From the NCBI RefSeq assembly GCF_035083965.1, contig NC_089738.1, positions 9,574,734 through 9,638,733 of the forward strand: DNA of 64,000 bases, read 5' to 3'. Both the position numbers and the translations under genes were made by a program. Under the pieces are notes generated by a model. The model did not search any database, was not told the origin of the DNA, and saw only the letters and a program-made list of their open reading frames with translations. This DNA comes from Branchiostoma lanceolatum (lineage: Eukaryota > Chordata > Leptocardii > Amphioxiformes > Branchiostomatidae). This document shows positions 1 through 10,959 of the stretch, piece by piece. Position 1 is the first letter of the stretch; the number at the start of each line of letters is the position of its first letter.

Positions 1-956
1 TTATTCAACCTATCTTTTAGCAACTTACGGAATCGAGAATAGACAACCAATCTTCCGCATCAAACCTTTGAAAAACTTTCCATTCTGTCCTTCGCCGATT
101 AACGAAAGACCAAAAAAAAAGATCTTAGAACCTACTTCTATTCCTGCTTGTTGGAGACGAACAGCAATTGTAGACACGGCCGGACCTCAGGATGTTACAG
201 CAGCGTTCTGGTCTTTAGGGTTATCAGGGTTAATAGCGGAGGGGAATTGGATTGATTAGCAGAATTAACATAATTGTTGCCTGATTAACTACATTGTAGT
301 ACACAACATACGGCAGTACAGTCCAGATGTTAATAAAGTTTAACTTTCAGTCGAAGGAGATTAACTGACCGTATCTTCGTTGGTAACACGCATCTACAGG
401 GACAGTTAATCCACCTTTTAAAGAAATGTATATCAGTCGGGGCACTGATTAACAAACAGATGAAAACTCGATTCACATGGTGGGACCAGGGTTGACCGAT
501 ACATGCCCCCCCCCCCCCAACACAAAGACTGTATTCGACTCGAGTAGACAACTACTTCAGATAAAATTCCTTTACATATAATCACCCATCCATGTAATTG
601 CAGGTCGCAGTCAGGTATCTTCTTGTGCCCCTCCCCGACTTATACCCCCTCCCCATTATATATGATAGCAGATAGTTACCTGCAGACCAACAATGTAGCA
701 ACAAGCAGAAAAAGATGGCAGCAGATTTTTTGCCTCTCACATAAATTGAGTTTCTTTTGAATACATGTACGGCAAAATATAGAAGTGATAAGGATAGTTT
801 ATGATGATGAAGGATAGTTTTATAATTCTAGTTGTTTACTATTGCAGGTAGTGCCATCATCATCAGGCTCAAATCCTTTGCTCTTGGAGAGGCCCCCAAT
901 GTGTCTCCTTGCCATACCGGATTGGGTTAAATACGTTGTACTGCGTATTGCTAGGT

Positions 957-1085
957 TGTATTCCGCAAATACACTGTATTTCGCTAATACACTGTATTTG
1001 GGTGAAACCCATTGTATTAGCGAAATACACTGGATTTGGCTTTCAAATACAGTGTATTTCGCCCAAATAGAATGTATTTCGCTTT
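957..1085. repeat. Palindromic repeat built on an AAATACACTGTATTT core
   Basis: A core close to AAATACACTGTATTTCGC occurs several times in both orientations, so the segment can fold back on itself. It may be a small foldback element or a decayed MITE. No family is recognised. Confidence 0.5.
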
Positions 1086-1547
1086 TGACTGGTATGAACT
1101 GCCATATATCATGTAAACAAACGTGCGAGAGTATCCACTACCGCCAAAACTTAAGCTGAGAGATTATAACCCTCGGAAAAAATGGACAGTTGGGCGTATT
1201 GCACCTTTTAACCTGGGTGAATCTTCTATATGTCAGACATGATGCAAATAATCAAACGTTTGTTTATCAAGGTTGAAAATTGCTGGTGTCAACAGATAAC
1301 TGGTGTCAATCCTCCTCTGTATGTCATGAAATGGATAACCTTCAAATAAGTCTCCTTTGTCAAAATATACGGGTTATAAAGCCACATCGATATTAATTGG
1401 ACTGCAAGAAGACACAACAGCGAAATAAACAACCCAGAAATGTCTGACCGGTATCAAGGTGGTCTGCTCCAAAACGTTCGATTTGCCTACCCTAAAAGAC
1501 TGTGTTTCGTTGCAGAACAATAGTTAGCAAAAGAACCCACCACATCT

Positions 1548-1816
1548 TTCGAAAAAGAGTAGGGGCATGCCCCGGTGTGAGTGGCTCAAAACGTTCCGGT
1601 CTAAATGGGGTAGGGAATTTCCCGAGCAGCCTTCGTAACCCCTGCTTCTCCTAATGGGTCAGTGAAGTCATGCTTGTCTTGAGCATTGATGTTTCTGACC
1701 TAGGGCGAAGAGATGCTGCTTCAGTAAGAATTAGTTCAGTGCTTCGATGAGTGGCCCCCTACCGGCCTTGCACTGAGCGAGTTCGTTAAAAAACAAACAA
1801 ACAAAAAACAACGTTC
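1548..1816 (+). repeat. SINE-like fragment with A-rich tail
   Basis: It contains a 'gagtaggggcatgccccggt' phrase followed by 'gtgagtggctcaaaacg', and ends in AAACAAACAAACAAA. The same phrase and tail type occur in the SINE at 32612-33020 and the fragment at 35165-35322, so this is probably a diverged relative. The middle part is not shared. Confidence 0.4.
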
Positions 1817-2834
1817 CTCCCATTTATTTGCACTCCAACCATATGGGTACATCATAGTGTTGAGGATGTTTGTCCATCAACACACGCGAGACCCAGACTC
1901 AACGCCAGACTACATTACATACCAAAAGCATCTAGAAAGACACTGATAGCAAACATGTTCCAATATTGCCACAAATCCAAGTGTGCTTGCCCACAATAAC
2001 CACAATTACAAAAGCCCGAATGTTTTGACAACAGTAGAAATGTCATGAACGCCTTGTGTCCGGTACAAATGTATGTGGTTATCTTGTCATGTATCAACTA
2101 TCACTCACCTTAGCGACTGTCACCCTAATCTGTTTGCCTGCTATACGCGACATGGCGACCAAAATATATGCCCCGACTGGAATAGGAACTGTAAATGGTC
2201 CAAGATCTGCCCAGACTAAGCAAGGCTGGCATCTAATAATTTTTCCTGAAGCTGTTACGAGTTGAGATGAATGTAGGGACGAAAAATCTGAACAGGATAA
2301 CTTGGAATGGAAGTTGAAAAGGGGGCTGTTCAAACAGTTGAATGTTATTGCTAGTAGGTAGAGTAACGTTACATCATACAGTACATGTTCTTCTACCTTC
2401 TAATGTATTGTTCATGCCGACCTACCTGTTTCAGACTGAATCATAGGTTAAGATTTGATCGACACCTCTTCTACCTCGCACTGTACCACCAAGATCTCGA
2501 CAAGATCCCCTTTTCTGTCAATCAAAAATTATACGGCACCGCTTTTAGCACAGAAAACATAGAATATATATAAACAGTATTTTAGAAAGCATACTTACTA
2601 GGAACATGACAATCTAATCATGTACACATGCGTCTCCTGAGGTTTTTGAAATAGGAATTGTGGTATAATGAATCTGACCTCAGAACAGACTGACAGTTGT
2701 ATTAGATGAGTGGAAAAGCCGATATGCAAAGGGACGGCACTGTTATATGCAATCTGGCATCAAGTGTATCCAACTGTCAATTGCAAGTTGAATACAAACA
2801 TTTGAATATCACTACAATTATGTCGATGTCCTAC

Positions 2835-3540
2835 TTTAGCAGAGGTGGTAATGGTATCAAGGACTTCCTCACACTTAGCAGTTTGAATGGCTTGCATGTC
2901 AGCTACCAGGTTCTTGATATTCAAGTCCAGAACGCCATTTTTGGATGCCTTGTCGTACTACACCAAGATCGCCTGCGGCGTAATGAACCAGCGTTTGATT
3001 TAATGTTCTATTTTGTAACGTTGTCTGCATGTAGACGCCACAGTTTCGTTCAGCCTAGCTAGTGGCACATAGGACAAGAAGTTTCCTTGTTGTTTCAGAA
3101 GCAGGGTATATACAGGGTATAAGTTTTCGCACATAGGGTGGCTTACTCAGAGTGTAGTCACTGCTAGCTTTCCAGTGAAGCCCTGATATATAACTTAACA
3201 TACTATACGGCCACACATATTTCATACAACTGACAAAGAACAGGTAAAAAGAAGACTAGCTTTTCCACGTAACAGTGACCTTAAGCCTTCCTCTCACTGG
3301 GCTCCGGCACTCCGCCGGCACTGATCTATTTGTAACGACTGAAAACTCTCACCTTTGCTGGTTGGATTTTGAGCCATTCGTTCACTCACTCACTCACTCA
3401 CTCATGACCCATGACCTGCAGTGGTCGTAGGGGCGTCATGACAGCCAGCCGCAGCCATTCGTTCAGAAGACCATATATCACCGTGACGGTGTATGTCAGC
3501 AGGGGCCATAGGAATGTAGGTTGGGCGTTGTGCCTTTAGC
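2835..3540 (-). pseudogene. Decayed EF-hand gene copy A (EF2 exon and leader exon only)
   Basis: The segment 2835-2972 is a clear copy of the EF2 exon of genes B and C (AILV.YDKASKNGVLDLN). It carries an in-frame TAG at codon 5 and lacks one codon that B and C have. Its acceptor (GCAG) and donor (AAA|GTAG) are still recognisable. Intron sequence follows that matches gene B up to about B's 5190 and then jumps to the equivalent of B's 5820. An internal deletion of roughly 600 bp has therefore removed the EF1/start exon. The leader exon (donor AAAG|GTGAGAG near 3350) persists to about 3540. No EF3-EF4 exon lies on the 3' side. With start, EF1 and EF3-EF4 missing, this is a dead tandem copy. Confidence 0.85.
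3381..3403. repeat. Short (CACT)n run
   Basis: About five copies of a CACT tetramer interrupt the leader-exon region of pseudogene A. They are absent from the same place in B and C, so they appeared in A after duplication. Confidence 0.7.
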
Positions 3541-3688
3541 TAGATTGTTTTTATGGGCATTTTGAAATACATCTCTTGTTTTAAGTGTTGCCACTTGTGT
3601 TTTCCATGCATTTATTGCACGTTTGTAATGAACGTAATAACCGTATACACGTGTGATTATACAGTAATCTACATTACAGTAGTACAAT

Positions 3689-3882
3689 ACACACACACAC
3701 ACACACGCACACAGAAAGATCACAAACACAAACACTCACATGCACACGCACACATGCACTTGTACACATACACACACACACACACACACAATCACACATA
3801 TACGAAACACACGCAGACAGACACTCAGACACACTCACACTCACATACGACACACACACATTTACACACACACATTTACACA

Positions 3883-3920
<38 letters not shown>
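3689..3920. repeat. (CA)n microsatellite, interrupted
   Basis: Long CA-rich tract with variant units. A homologous tract lies at 6728-6862. In both places it is followed by the same 'aagatcacaaatatcaaaga' sequence, so the tract belongs to the tandemly duplicated unit. The open frames across it (Thr/His or Cys/Val runs) are artefacts of dinucleotide repetition. Confidence 0.9.
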
Positions 3921-3922
<2 letters not shown>

Positions 3923-4345
3923 GATCACAAATATCAAAGAGTTAAACATAGCACCCTTTTATTTTGCACCAGTTGACACTTTAAAAGGAAGATATTTATG
4001 ATACGCATTGAGCGGCCAAAAGCTTTTTATGACAATTTTTCTTGTCTTCGATTTAATGATAGTTCCTTATGACCTTGGAAATGGAAACGCCAGAAAAATG
4101 TACAATTAGAGAATGGACATAACGAATATCAATATGTGATCTTCAATGTGCATTTTCCTTGGAAGTTTCCTTAAGTTTATTAAGCAAATTATGCCCAAAG
4201 TAGATTACGTTAATTACGCTATATTGGCATTGTACGCCAGCGAGCTACTTTTGTCACCAATAGCAGTTGACTGAATTCTTAAAAAAAAATACAGTGGCTT
4301 CATATTGTATCGGCCATAGAAATGGGTGCCACAGAGGAACAGGTA

Positions 4346-4566
4346 ACCTGGCATCAAGTCTACCGTAGTTTGGCCGGTTTTTTTTGGGGTAGAATGGGCT
4401 CTCTCCCGCCGGGGTAATCTTTGGCACCCGGTAGGAGTTTCACCGAGTAGGAGTTAAATTGTCCAACCTGTAAAACTACTACCGGGTACCAAAGATTACC
4501 CTGGCAGGAACCCCTTCTGCCCCGAAGAGAGCCTGGGTAAACGACGGTAGACTGTATGCCAGGGTA
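4346..4566. repeat. Foldback element, copy 1 (3' flank of gene B)
   Basis: The segment starts with ACCTGGCATCAAGTCTACCG and ends with the near inverse complement. Inside, 'gtaatctttggcacccggta' pairs with 'taccgggtaccaaagattac'. It has no coding potential. Related copies are at 7315-7548 and 14318-14531. Copies 1 and 2 hold the same position downstream of B and C and were probably duplicated with the genes. Confidence 0.8.
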
Positions 4567-4599
4567 AGGAATTCCTCCCGCCGTCTTATGGGCCCAGTT

Positions 4600-5579
4600 T
4601 CAAAAGCCGATCATGTTAGCGAACTCGGTGATGCTGACTTTGCCGTCTTTGTCCTTGTCGGCAACGGCTATCATGGCCTGGACAGTGTGGTCGTCACTTG
4701 CAAACCCGAGCGTTGTCAACGCTTCCTTCAACTCACCCTCCTCGATGAAACCACTCTTATCCTGTCAATAAGGTCAAGTCAACATTTAATCTTAAAGTTT
4801 ATTGACACAACAAAAGGAGACTTTTCCTACTATACAAGTCAATACAAAAGAGCAAATCAAGACTAAAGTTGAGTACAAACATTTCAATAGGGCACAACAA
4901 TTTGTTGTTTACCTACCTTGTCAAAGTTGGTGAAGGTATCGAGGACGTCTTCACGGTTAGCACCTTCGATGGCTTGCATGTCAGCTACCAGGTTCTTGAA
5001 CTCATTCAACTCCAGAACCCCATTTTTAGGTGCCTTGTCGTACTGCACCAAGATCGCCTGGGGGCGTAATGAACTGGTGTTAAATTGAATGTTCTATTTT
5101 GTAACGTTGTCTGCATGCAGACACCATGCACAGTTTCGTTAAGACCCTTGTAGTGCCTAGTGGCACATAGGGCAAAATGTTTCTTTGCTGTTGCTACCAC
5201 TTTCCCTTCAACATGCTCGAGGCACCTCCTCGAACATGGGACCCCCATTTTACGTCCCTTCCGAAACACAGGTGCAACCCCAACCTAGATACCCTTCCTA
5301 GGGTCGAACTGGGGTCTCCCTGTTACTAACTTTTATTGGAACCGGAGCTAAACTTTGAGGCTGTTGCCAGCTGAGCTACAGGGACATCCCATAAGCACAC
5401 AGTTTGTTGGAACGTTAAATTGTTACAAGCAGATGTCGTGTTCACCAATCGCAATGTCTTACCTGAAGAAGAGCATCGCTGGGTTTCACATCCAGCTCTT
5501 CCAGCGCTGCCTTCAGCTCTGCGGAGCTCATTTTGCCATCTTTGTTGACGTCATGCTTGTTGAAAGCCGCTTCTGCCAT
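4600..5579 (-). CDS. Gene B: four-EF-hand calcium-binding protein (139 aa)
   Basis: Coding exons on the minus strand are 5463-5579 (start MAEAAFNKHD), 4917-5057 and 4600-4761 (TGA at 4600-4602). Both introns are phase 0 with GT-AG borders. The start ATG follows an acceptor by six bases (AG|GACAACATGG), so a leader exon must exist; a candidate ends at 6162. Loops: EF1 DVNKDGKMSSAE; EF2 DKAPKNGVLELNE, one residue too long and lacking the usual acidic residues; EF3 DKDKSGFIEEGE, split by an intron after its second residue; EF4 DKDKDGKVSITE. EF1, EF3 and EF4 look able to bind calcium, EF2 probably not. The length is near calmodulin (about 149 aa), but the protein is not calmodulin itself. It is probably a cytosolic calcium buffer or sensor; there is no signal peptide. 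Closest relative here is gene C. Confidence 0.9.
5215..5388 (-). mobile_element. tRNA-derived SINE, family S1, in intron of gene B
   Basis: On the minus strand the head reads GTCCCTGTAGCTCAGCTGGC, like a tRNA with its A box, and a B-box-like 'gttcgaccc' follows. The body contains 'gaagggacgtaaaatggggg'. Related copies lie at 30884-31068 and 48366-48543, with a head-less one at 8147-8250. The copy at 8147 is in the same intron of gene C, so insertion predates the B/C duplication. Confidence 0.8.
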
Positions 5580-6161
5580 GTTGTCCTGGGGGTAAAATGA
5601 TTAGTAACGCTTCGACACAACAGACCCCTCCCACTAAACTATGTAGCCTATTTTGGTCAGTATTAACCACGGATCTCAGTCAGTAAGTCTAGCACAGGCT
5701 AGGACATAGTAGTGTACACAAAATTACCATGGGCAGTTGTAAACCATTAGATTCTATGTCTACAAACGTACATATTTTGACAGGTTCGAAAAACGTTTTT
5801 TTGTTCTTGCTTTCTTTAGCCAGGGTGGCCCACTCGAGCTCAACGTGTAGTCACTGCTAGCTTCCCAGCGAAGCCCTGGCAACTTTACGTACTATACAGT
5901 ACACCCCCACGTATTTCATACAACTGACAACTAACAATGGACAGATAATCCCAGACAGACAGTAAGAAGCGTAGCTTTTCAACAATGGCGGACCTTAAAG
6001 AAACCATTTTTTATTTCATTTACATATAGTAGAAGTTTAACTTTTGAACAGTGGCGAGCCAACATCCGATGTTGTTTGTTCACACATTGACGAAATGACA
6101 CACTGTTGCTACAACTTGCTTTAGCTATTTTGATCTATTTGCAACGAATTAAAACTCTCAC

Positions 6162-6255
6162 CTTTGCTGGTTGGATTTTGTGCCACTCGTTCAGAAGACT
6201 GCACCACGGTAAATGGTGACAGGGACCTTGGAGTGTAAGTCGGGCGTTGTGCCTT
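6162..6255 (-). other. Candidate 5' leader exon of gene B
   Basis: On the minus strand a strong donor (CCAGCAAAG|GTGAGAG) follows a block conserved in copies A, B and C. The block begins near AAGGCACAACGCCC. It contains no ATG in frame with the coding exons and is separated by an intron from the acceptor six bases before the ATG of gene B. The transcription start is not defined. Confidence 0.55.
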
Positions 6256-6273
6256 AAGCGAGAGATAATTATT

Positions 6274-6288
6274 TGTGGTTCAACCACA
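6274..6288. promoter_or_regulatory. Palindrome TGTGGTTCAACCACA upstream of gene B
   Basis: A perfect inverted pair of TGTGGTT half-sites lies just upstream of the leader block. The equivalent place before gene C (10819-10833) has TGTGGTTAAACCACT. Pseudogene A lacks it. TGTGGT is the known core bound by RUNX proteins, so this may be a paired regulatory site. That function is inferred. Confidence 0.4.
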
Positions 6289-6727
6289 TTGGGCATTCTA
6301 TAATACATATCTTGTTATTACTTGTCGCCACTCTTGTTTTCAACGTATGTATTTCATGTTTGTAATGAATTTATGCACGTGTGCTAATGTATAAGATCTA
6401 TTTGTACATATATGCCTTGCGTTTGATTTGTCTAAGGCGTTGGATATCGGCACGGAGGAACAATTGTTTTTGCAAATATATACAGAAACACATACGTGTA
6501 TTGAGTATGCCTAAAATATAGCACGTCTTGTCCTTGGGTGAGGAACGTGCTACTTATCAATAGTCCAATGCACCCGGGTCATGCATTAAATGAAGTGCTT
6601 CAGTGGCACAAATACCTGATGTCCTTCAAAACTACTTATTGTGATCAAGCTAAACGCAGGCGCATTCGCATTTGTTCTGAACGGTTTTGATTTGTCGTTC
6701 GATATATTGTTGTTATTATTATTATAT

Positions 6728-6862
6728 ACACACAAATATCACATGCACGCCCTCACACACACAATCACACACACACACACAATCACACATTCACATACGA
6801 CATACACACAGACACACCAACACACACACACACACACTCACATACGACACACACACACAAAG
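6728..6862. repeat. (CA)n microsatellite, second tandem-unit copy
   Basis: CA-rich tract with variants, followed by the same 'aagatcacaaatatcaaaga' sequence as the tract ending at 3920. It marks the 3' flank of gene C's duplication unit, as 3689-3920 marks that of gene B. Confidence 0.9.
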
Positions 6863-7314
6863 ATCACAAATATCAAAGAGTTAACCATAGCACCCTTTTA
6901 TTTTGCACCAGTGGAAGATAACAAAACAAAACATGTGATTAGCTTATGATACGTATTGAGCGGCCAAAAGTTTTTTATGACAAATTTTCTTGTCTGTTCG
7001 AAACACTTCGATTTAATAATTATAGTTCCTTATGACCTTGGAAATGGAAACACCAGAAAAATATGTACAATTAGCTATGAAGGAGGACATAATGAATATC
7101 AATATGTGATCCTCAATGTGCTTTTTCCTTGGAAGCTTCCTAAAGTTTATTAAGCAAATTATGCCCAAAGTAGATTACGTTAATTACGCTATATTGGCAT
7201 TGTATGCCAGCGAGCTACTTTTGTCACCAATAGCAGTTGACTGAATTCTTAAAAAAAGTACAGTGGCTTCATATTGTATCGGCCATCTAAATGGGTGCCA
7301 CAGAGGAACAGGTA

Positions 7315-7548
7315 ACCTGGTATCCAGTCTACCGCGGTTTGGTCCGGTTCTCTTCGGGGCAGAATGGGCTCTCTCTCCCGCCGGGGTAATCTTTGGCACC
7401 CGGTAGGAGTTTAAATTTTACCGAGTAGAAGACTAATTTTCCAACCCGTAAAGCTACTACCGGGTGCCAAAGATTACCCTGGCGGGATATAGCCCCTTCT
7501 GCCCCGAAGAGAGTCTGGCTAAGCCACGGTAAGCTGGAATGCCAGGGT
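7315..7548. repeat. Foldback element, copy 2 (3' flank of gene C)
   Basis: Same element as 4346-4566, with arms ACCTGGTATCCAGTCTACCG and the inverse 'ggtaagctggaatgccaggg'. The inner palindrome around 'ggtaatctttggcacccggt' is conserved. It sits about 40 bp past the stop codon of gene C, as copy 1 does for gene B, so both probably come from one insertion before duplication. Confidence 0.8.
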
Positions 7549-7589
7549 AAGAAATATTTCTCCCACCGCTCCACGTCTTATGGGCCTAC

Positions 7590-8718
7590 TCAGATGAAGT
7601 TAGCGAATTCGGTGATGCTGATTTTGCCGTCGCCATCCGTGTCAGCAGTGGCGATCATAGCCTTAACAAGGTTGTCGTCACCTCCCATGCCGAGCGACTT
7701 TAACACTGCCTTAAACTCATCCTTCTCGATGAAGCCACTCTTATCCTGTCAGGGTCAAGTTCACACTTAGTCTTAATCTTTATTGACACAACAAAAGGAG
7801 AAAGTTGAGAACAAACTTTTGAATAGGCACCACAGTTTTGTTGTTGTCATACCTTGTCATAGTTGGTAAAGGTATCGAGGACTTCCTCACGCTTAGCACC
7901 TTGGATGGCTTGCATGTCAGCTACCAGGTTCTTGAACTCATTCAACCCCAGAACGCCATCTTTGGGTGGTTTGTCATACTGCACCAGGATCGCCTGGGGG
8001 CGTAATGAACCGGTGGTGAATTGAATGTTCTATATTGTGACGTTGTCTGCATGCAGACACCACAGTTTCGTTAAGACCCTTGTAGTGCCTAGTGGCACCA
8101 TAGGGCAAAGCGTTTGCTGGCTGTTGCTAGCACTTTACCTTTAACGTGCTCGTGGCACCTCCTCGAACACGGGACCCCAATTTTACGTCCCTTCCGAAAC
8201 ACATGTGCAGCCCCAACCTATATACCCTTCCCGGGATTGAACCGCAGTTTTTCTTTGAAAGTTTAATCGTTACAAGCAGGTCTATTGCTATTCCCAGCAA
8301 TCGCAACCACAAGTCGACGGAGGCCCGACGTCATACTAAAGCCCCTGTCACACTTGTACGTATATACAAGTCCGCATGAGTTGCGTATTAACATTTTTCT
8401 GGTTTAGGTTAAGTTTTCAGCCGAATAAGAGATTTCTTAGGTTCTATCACCAGGCTGCACAACAGTGGGTCAAATAAAGTAGAAAACACCTTTTTCCCCG
8501 CAAACCTTACTGAAACAAAAAAAATGTTAATGTGCAACTCACGCACACCTTAATATAGGCACAAGTGTGACAGGGCCCTAAAGAGTTCAACAATGTCTCA
8601 CCTGAAGAAGAGCATTGCTGGGTGTCACTTCCAGCTCCTTCAGCGCAGCCTTCAGCTCTGCGGAGCTCATGTTGCCGTCTTTGTTGACGTCAAACTTGTT
8701 GAAAACCGCTTCTGCCAT
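7590..8718 (-). CDS. Gene C: four-EF-hand calcium-binding protein (137 aa)
   Basis: Coding exons on the minus strand are 8602-8718 (MAEAVFNKFD), 7853-7993 and 7590-7745 (TGA at 7590-7592), with phase-0 GT-AG introns. The ATG is six bases after an acceptor (AG|GGCAACATGG); a leader exon candidate ends at 10696. Loops: EF1 DVNKDGNMSSAE, EF2 DKPPKDGVLGLNE with the same one-residue insertion as B, EF3 DKDKSGFIEKDE, EF4 DTDGDGKISITE. EF1 and EF2 exons differ from B at about eight residues each; the EF3-EF4 exon differs at about twenty. Intron 1 is much longer than in B because it received a MITE and a 1.08-kb element. Probably a cytosolic calcium buffer or sensor. Confidence 0.9.
8147..8250 (-). 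mobile_element. SINE S1 remnant without its tRNA head, in intron of gene C
   Basis: Matches the body of the SINE at 5215-5388 ('cctcgaacacgggacccc', 'acgtcccttccgaaacaca'). It stops where the tRNA-like head should begin and rejoins the shared intron. The head was lost in C after duplication. Confidence 0.7.
8336..8582. mobile_element. MITE family M2, copy 1 (about 245 bp)
   Basis: Ends are inverted: CTAAAGCCCCTGTCACACTTG at the left, 'cacaagtgtgacagggccct' at the right. A longer inner palindrome is built on 'gttgcgtattaacatttttc'. It is non-coding. Gene B lacks it at the same place just before the EF1 exon, so it inserted into C after the duplication. Other copies: 8838-9082, 32184-32419, 33078-33322. 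Confidence 0.88.
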
Positions 8719-8837
8719 GTTGCCCTGCGGGTAAAATGATTAGTAACAATTCGACACAACAGACCCCTTCCCCAAAACTGTGTGGCCTATGTTGGTCAGT
8801 ATTGACCACGTATTTTTGTTAGTAAGTCTAGTGAACA

Positions 8838-9082
8838 CTAAGGACCCTCTCACACTTGTGTATATATTAAAGTGCACGTGAGTTGAGTATTAACATTTTT
8901 TTTGGTTTAAGTAAAGTTTGCGGGGACAAAGTTGTTTTCTACTTGGACCCACCGTTGTGCAACCTAGAAAATCGGACCTAAGAAATCACTTCTTCGGCTG
9001 CAAGCTTAACCTAAACAAGAAACATGTTGATACGCAACTCATGCGGACTTGTATATACGCACAAGTTTGACAGGAGCTTTAG
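8838..9082. mobile_element. MITE family M2, copy 2
   Basis: Same family as 8336-8582, with more diverged ends (CTAAGGACCCTCTCACACTTG and 'cacaagtttgacaggagctt'). The matching intron of gene B near 5700 reads straight from 'agtctagcacaggcta' to 'ggacatagt' without it, which gives an empty site. Confidence 0.85.
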
Positions 9083-9216
9083 ACATAGTACAGCATACAA
9101 ATTATTGATAGAGACGTTGTGCACCACCAAATTGTATGTTATTGTATAAATATATACTTTGACAGGTTCGAAAAACTTTTTTTGTTTTCTTTAGCAGGGA
9201 TGGCTAACTCAGTGTG

Positions 9217-10300
9217 TAACGTTGGGTAACATAAATTCGGGATTTTTCCGATAATGGTTGAATGAAATCAATCTAGCAGAACAATAAACCATCCTTTTTT
9301 TCTATTATTCTGTCAGTATCATGTACTATCTTTGCACTAATCATATATATGGTAGATTTTGTCTCTAGTCGTGCTGACACCATAATATTTCAACTTGAAT
9401 CTACCGTCCGCCGCACGCACAATGACGGTGCTGTCGGACAGGGGTGAACATTAATTCGGGAGAGAAGATTCGTATTGAATATCTTGCCGCTAATTACATT
9501 TTATACAGCAGCTATTCGTTCCATCCTTGGCTTGAGGAGAGTGCTATGGATATAGACGTGTCCAAGTAAAAAAAATACACGAAAAAACGGCCGTACCGCA
9601 CACATCAGGCCTACCGGAACAACCCGTGTGTTGAGTCGGTAGCTATAGAACGTCAAAGTCGACATCCACCGTCATGGCAACGTGTACATTATTCATGGCA
9701 AGTTAGCCGGATGCCGTAGCATTGATAATACTACTGTGTCCATGTATTCCTTGTTGTGTTAGGAGCAAACTTTGAGGAAAATATCGTCCTCAGTCCACAA
9801 TCACACGCAACATTTAGACAAAAAAGTGTTCCTCACAAACCTTTGTCGTCTGCTTGACAACAGGATTCTGGGTAATGATATGGCGGCGGGAAAATACACG
9901 TGCCGTAGGTTGTAGCAACAAAGAGGGGTTTTGATGATTGATCACACTTAGAGTCCAATTGCAGGTCAGCAATTTTAAGAAAACAAGTTGTCTTGTAAAT
10001 GATTGTGTTTAACAGGAAGCGGGTGTGACATTTGTCTTATAAACCAGCCGACAACGATGCAGTGTGATTCTCCCACGAAGCCCTCAGACTGTTCCAATAA
10101 GGGACGGAGAGTTTTTGTCCTCGTCGCCTTCTAATGCATGCTTATCGAAGCTTTTCAGACAGTGTTCTGAATACGTTAGTCTGTCAAGTTTGCATTTCTA
10201 GCGGTATTACTGATGTTGCATCTAGCACATATCCCTAAATACCCCGTTTTCGAAAAATCCCGAATTTAAGTACCCCACGAATTTATGTTACCCAACGTTA
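9217..10300. mobile_element. 1.08-kb non-autonomous TIR element M1, copy 1
   Basis: The ends are TAACGTTGGGTAACATAAAT and its inverse complement, followed inward by a shared 'tcgggattttt' block. The right end carries about 17 extra bases between these two blocks. No transposase-like frame is visible, so it is probably moved by an enzyme encoded elsewhere. The copy at 26820-27902 is nearly identical, which suggests recent activity. Here it lies in the first intron of gene C, and B and A show the same intron without it. Ends bordered by TA suggest a TA target, but the paralogous site leaves the exact duplication unclear. Confidence 0.88.
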
Positions 10301-10695
10301 CTGTGTAGTCACTGCGCATGATAGTCTTCCAATGGAGCCTTGGTAACTTAACGTACTACTCATTCACTTCATTCACACATATTTCATACAACTAGCAAAG
10401 AACAGATAAGAAGAAGCTTAGCTTTTCAACAATTGCGGAGCTTAGCTCGAAACTTCATCTGTGTTGGTAGAAATCATTCTGAGACAAGTTTTGACTGTTT
10501 TGAATTTGGGTAAGTCCAATTTTTGTGTTGGAAATTACAGTTAAGACTTGTCTCAGAATTGTAGTAGAAGTTTGACTTTTAAGAAGTGGCGAACCAACAT
10601 CCGATATCGTCGACAGGCACAAAGACGACATGGCACTGTTGCTACGACTTTGTCGTTGCTGTTTTGACTGATTTGTAACGAATTAAAACTCTCAC

Positions 10696-10790
10696 CTTTG
10701 CTGGTTGGATGTTGTGCCACTCGTTCTGAAGACTGCACCACGGTAAATGGTGACAGGGGCCGTGGGAATGTAAGTTGGGCGTTGTGCCTT
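10696..10790 (-). other. Candidate 5' leader exon of gene C
   Basis: Matches the leader block of gene B, including the donor CCAGCAAAG|GTGAGAG and the AAGGCACAACGCCC start region. A large intron carrying M1 and M2 insertions separates it from the ATG exon. Confidence 0.55.
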
Positions 10791-10818
10791 ATCATTAACT
10801 AGGCGAGAGATAATCATT

Positions 10819-10833
10819 TGTGGTTAAACCACT
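10819..10833. promoter_or_regulatory. Palindrome TGTGGTTAAACCACT upstream of gene C
   Basis: Counterpart of the site at 6274-6288, with the same spacing to the leader block. The central base differs and the last base is changed, while both half-sites keep their core. Confidence 0.38.
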
Positions 10834-10959
10834 TTGGGCATTTTGAAATACACCTCTTGTTTTTACGTGTTGCCACTCTTGTCTATAACGTATGTATTTC
10901 ATGTTTGTAATGAATTTATGCACTTATGCTAATGCACAAAATCTACATATATATATGTT

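Larger units (their letters stand above)
1..2834. other. No gene recognised; intergenic DNA
   Basis: I see no EF-hand exon or other recognisable coding exon here. Open frames are short, without family motifs or paired splice sites. The stretch holds a palindromic repeat (957-1085) and a SINE-like tail (1548-1816), described separately. The rest shows nothing I can name. Confidence 0.6.

Noticed and set aside
3553-3976. Thr/His-rich and Cys/Val-rich frames
   Set aside because: They are produced by the CA microsatellite and have no family signature.
5006-5269. Minus-strand 87-codon frame overlapping the EF2 exon of gene B
   Set aside because: It is a different frame of the exon and intron with a SINE inside, without EF-hand features.
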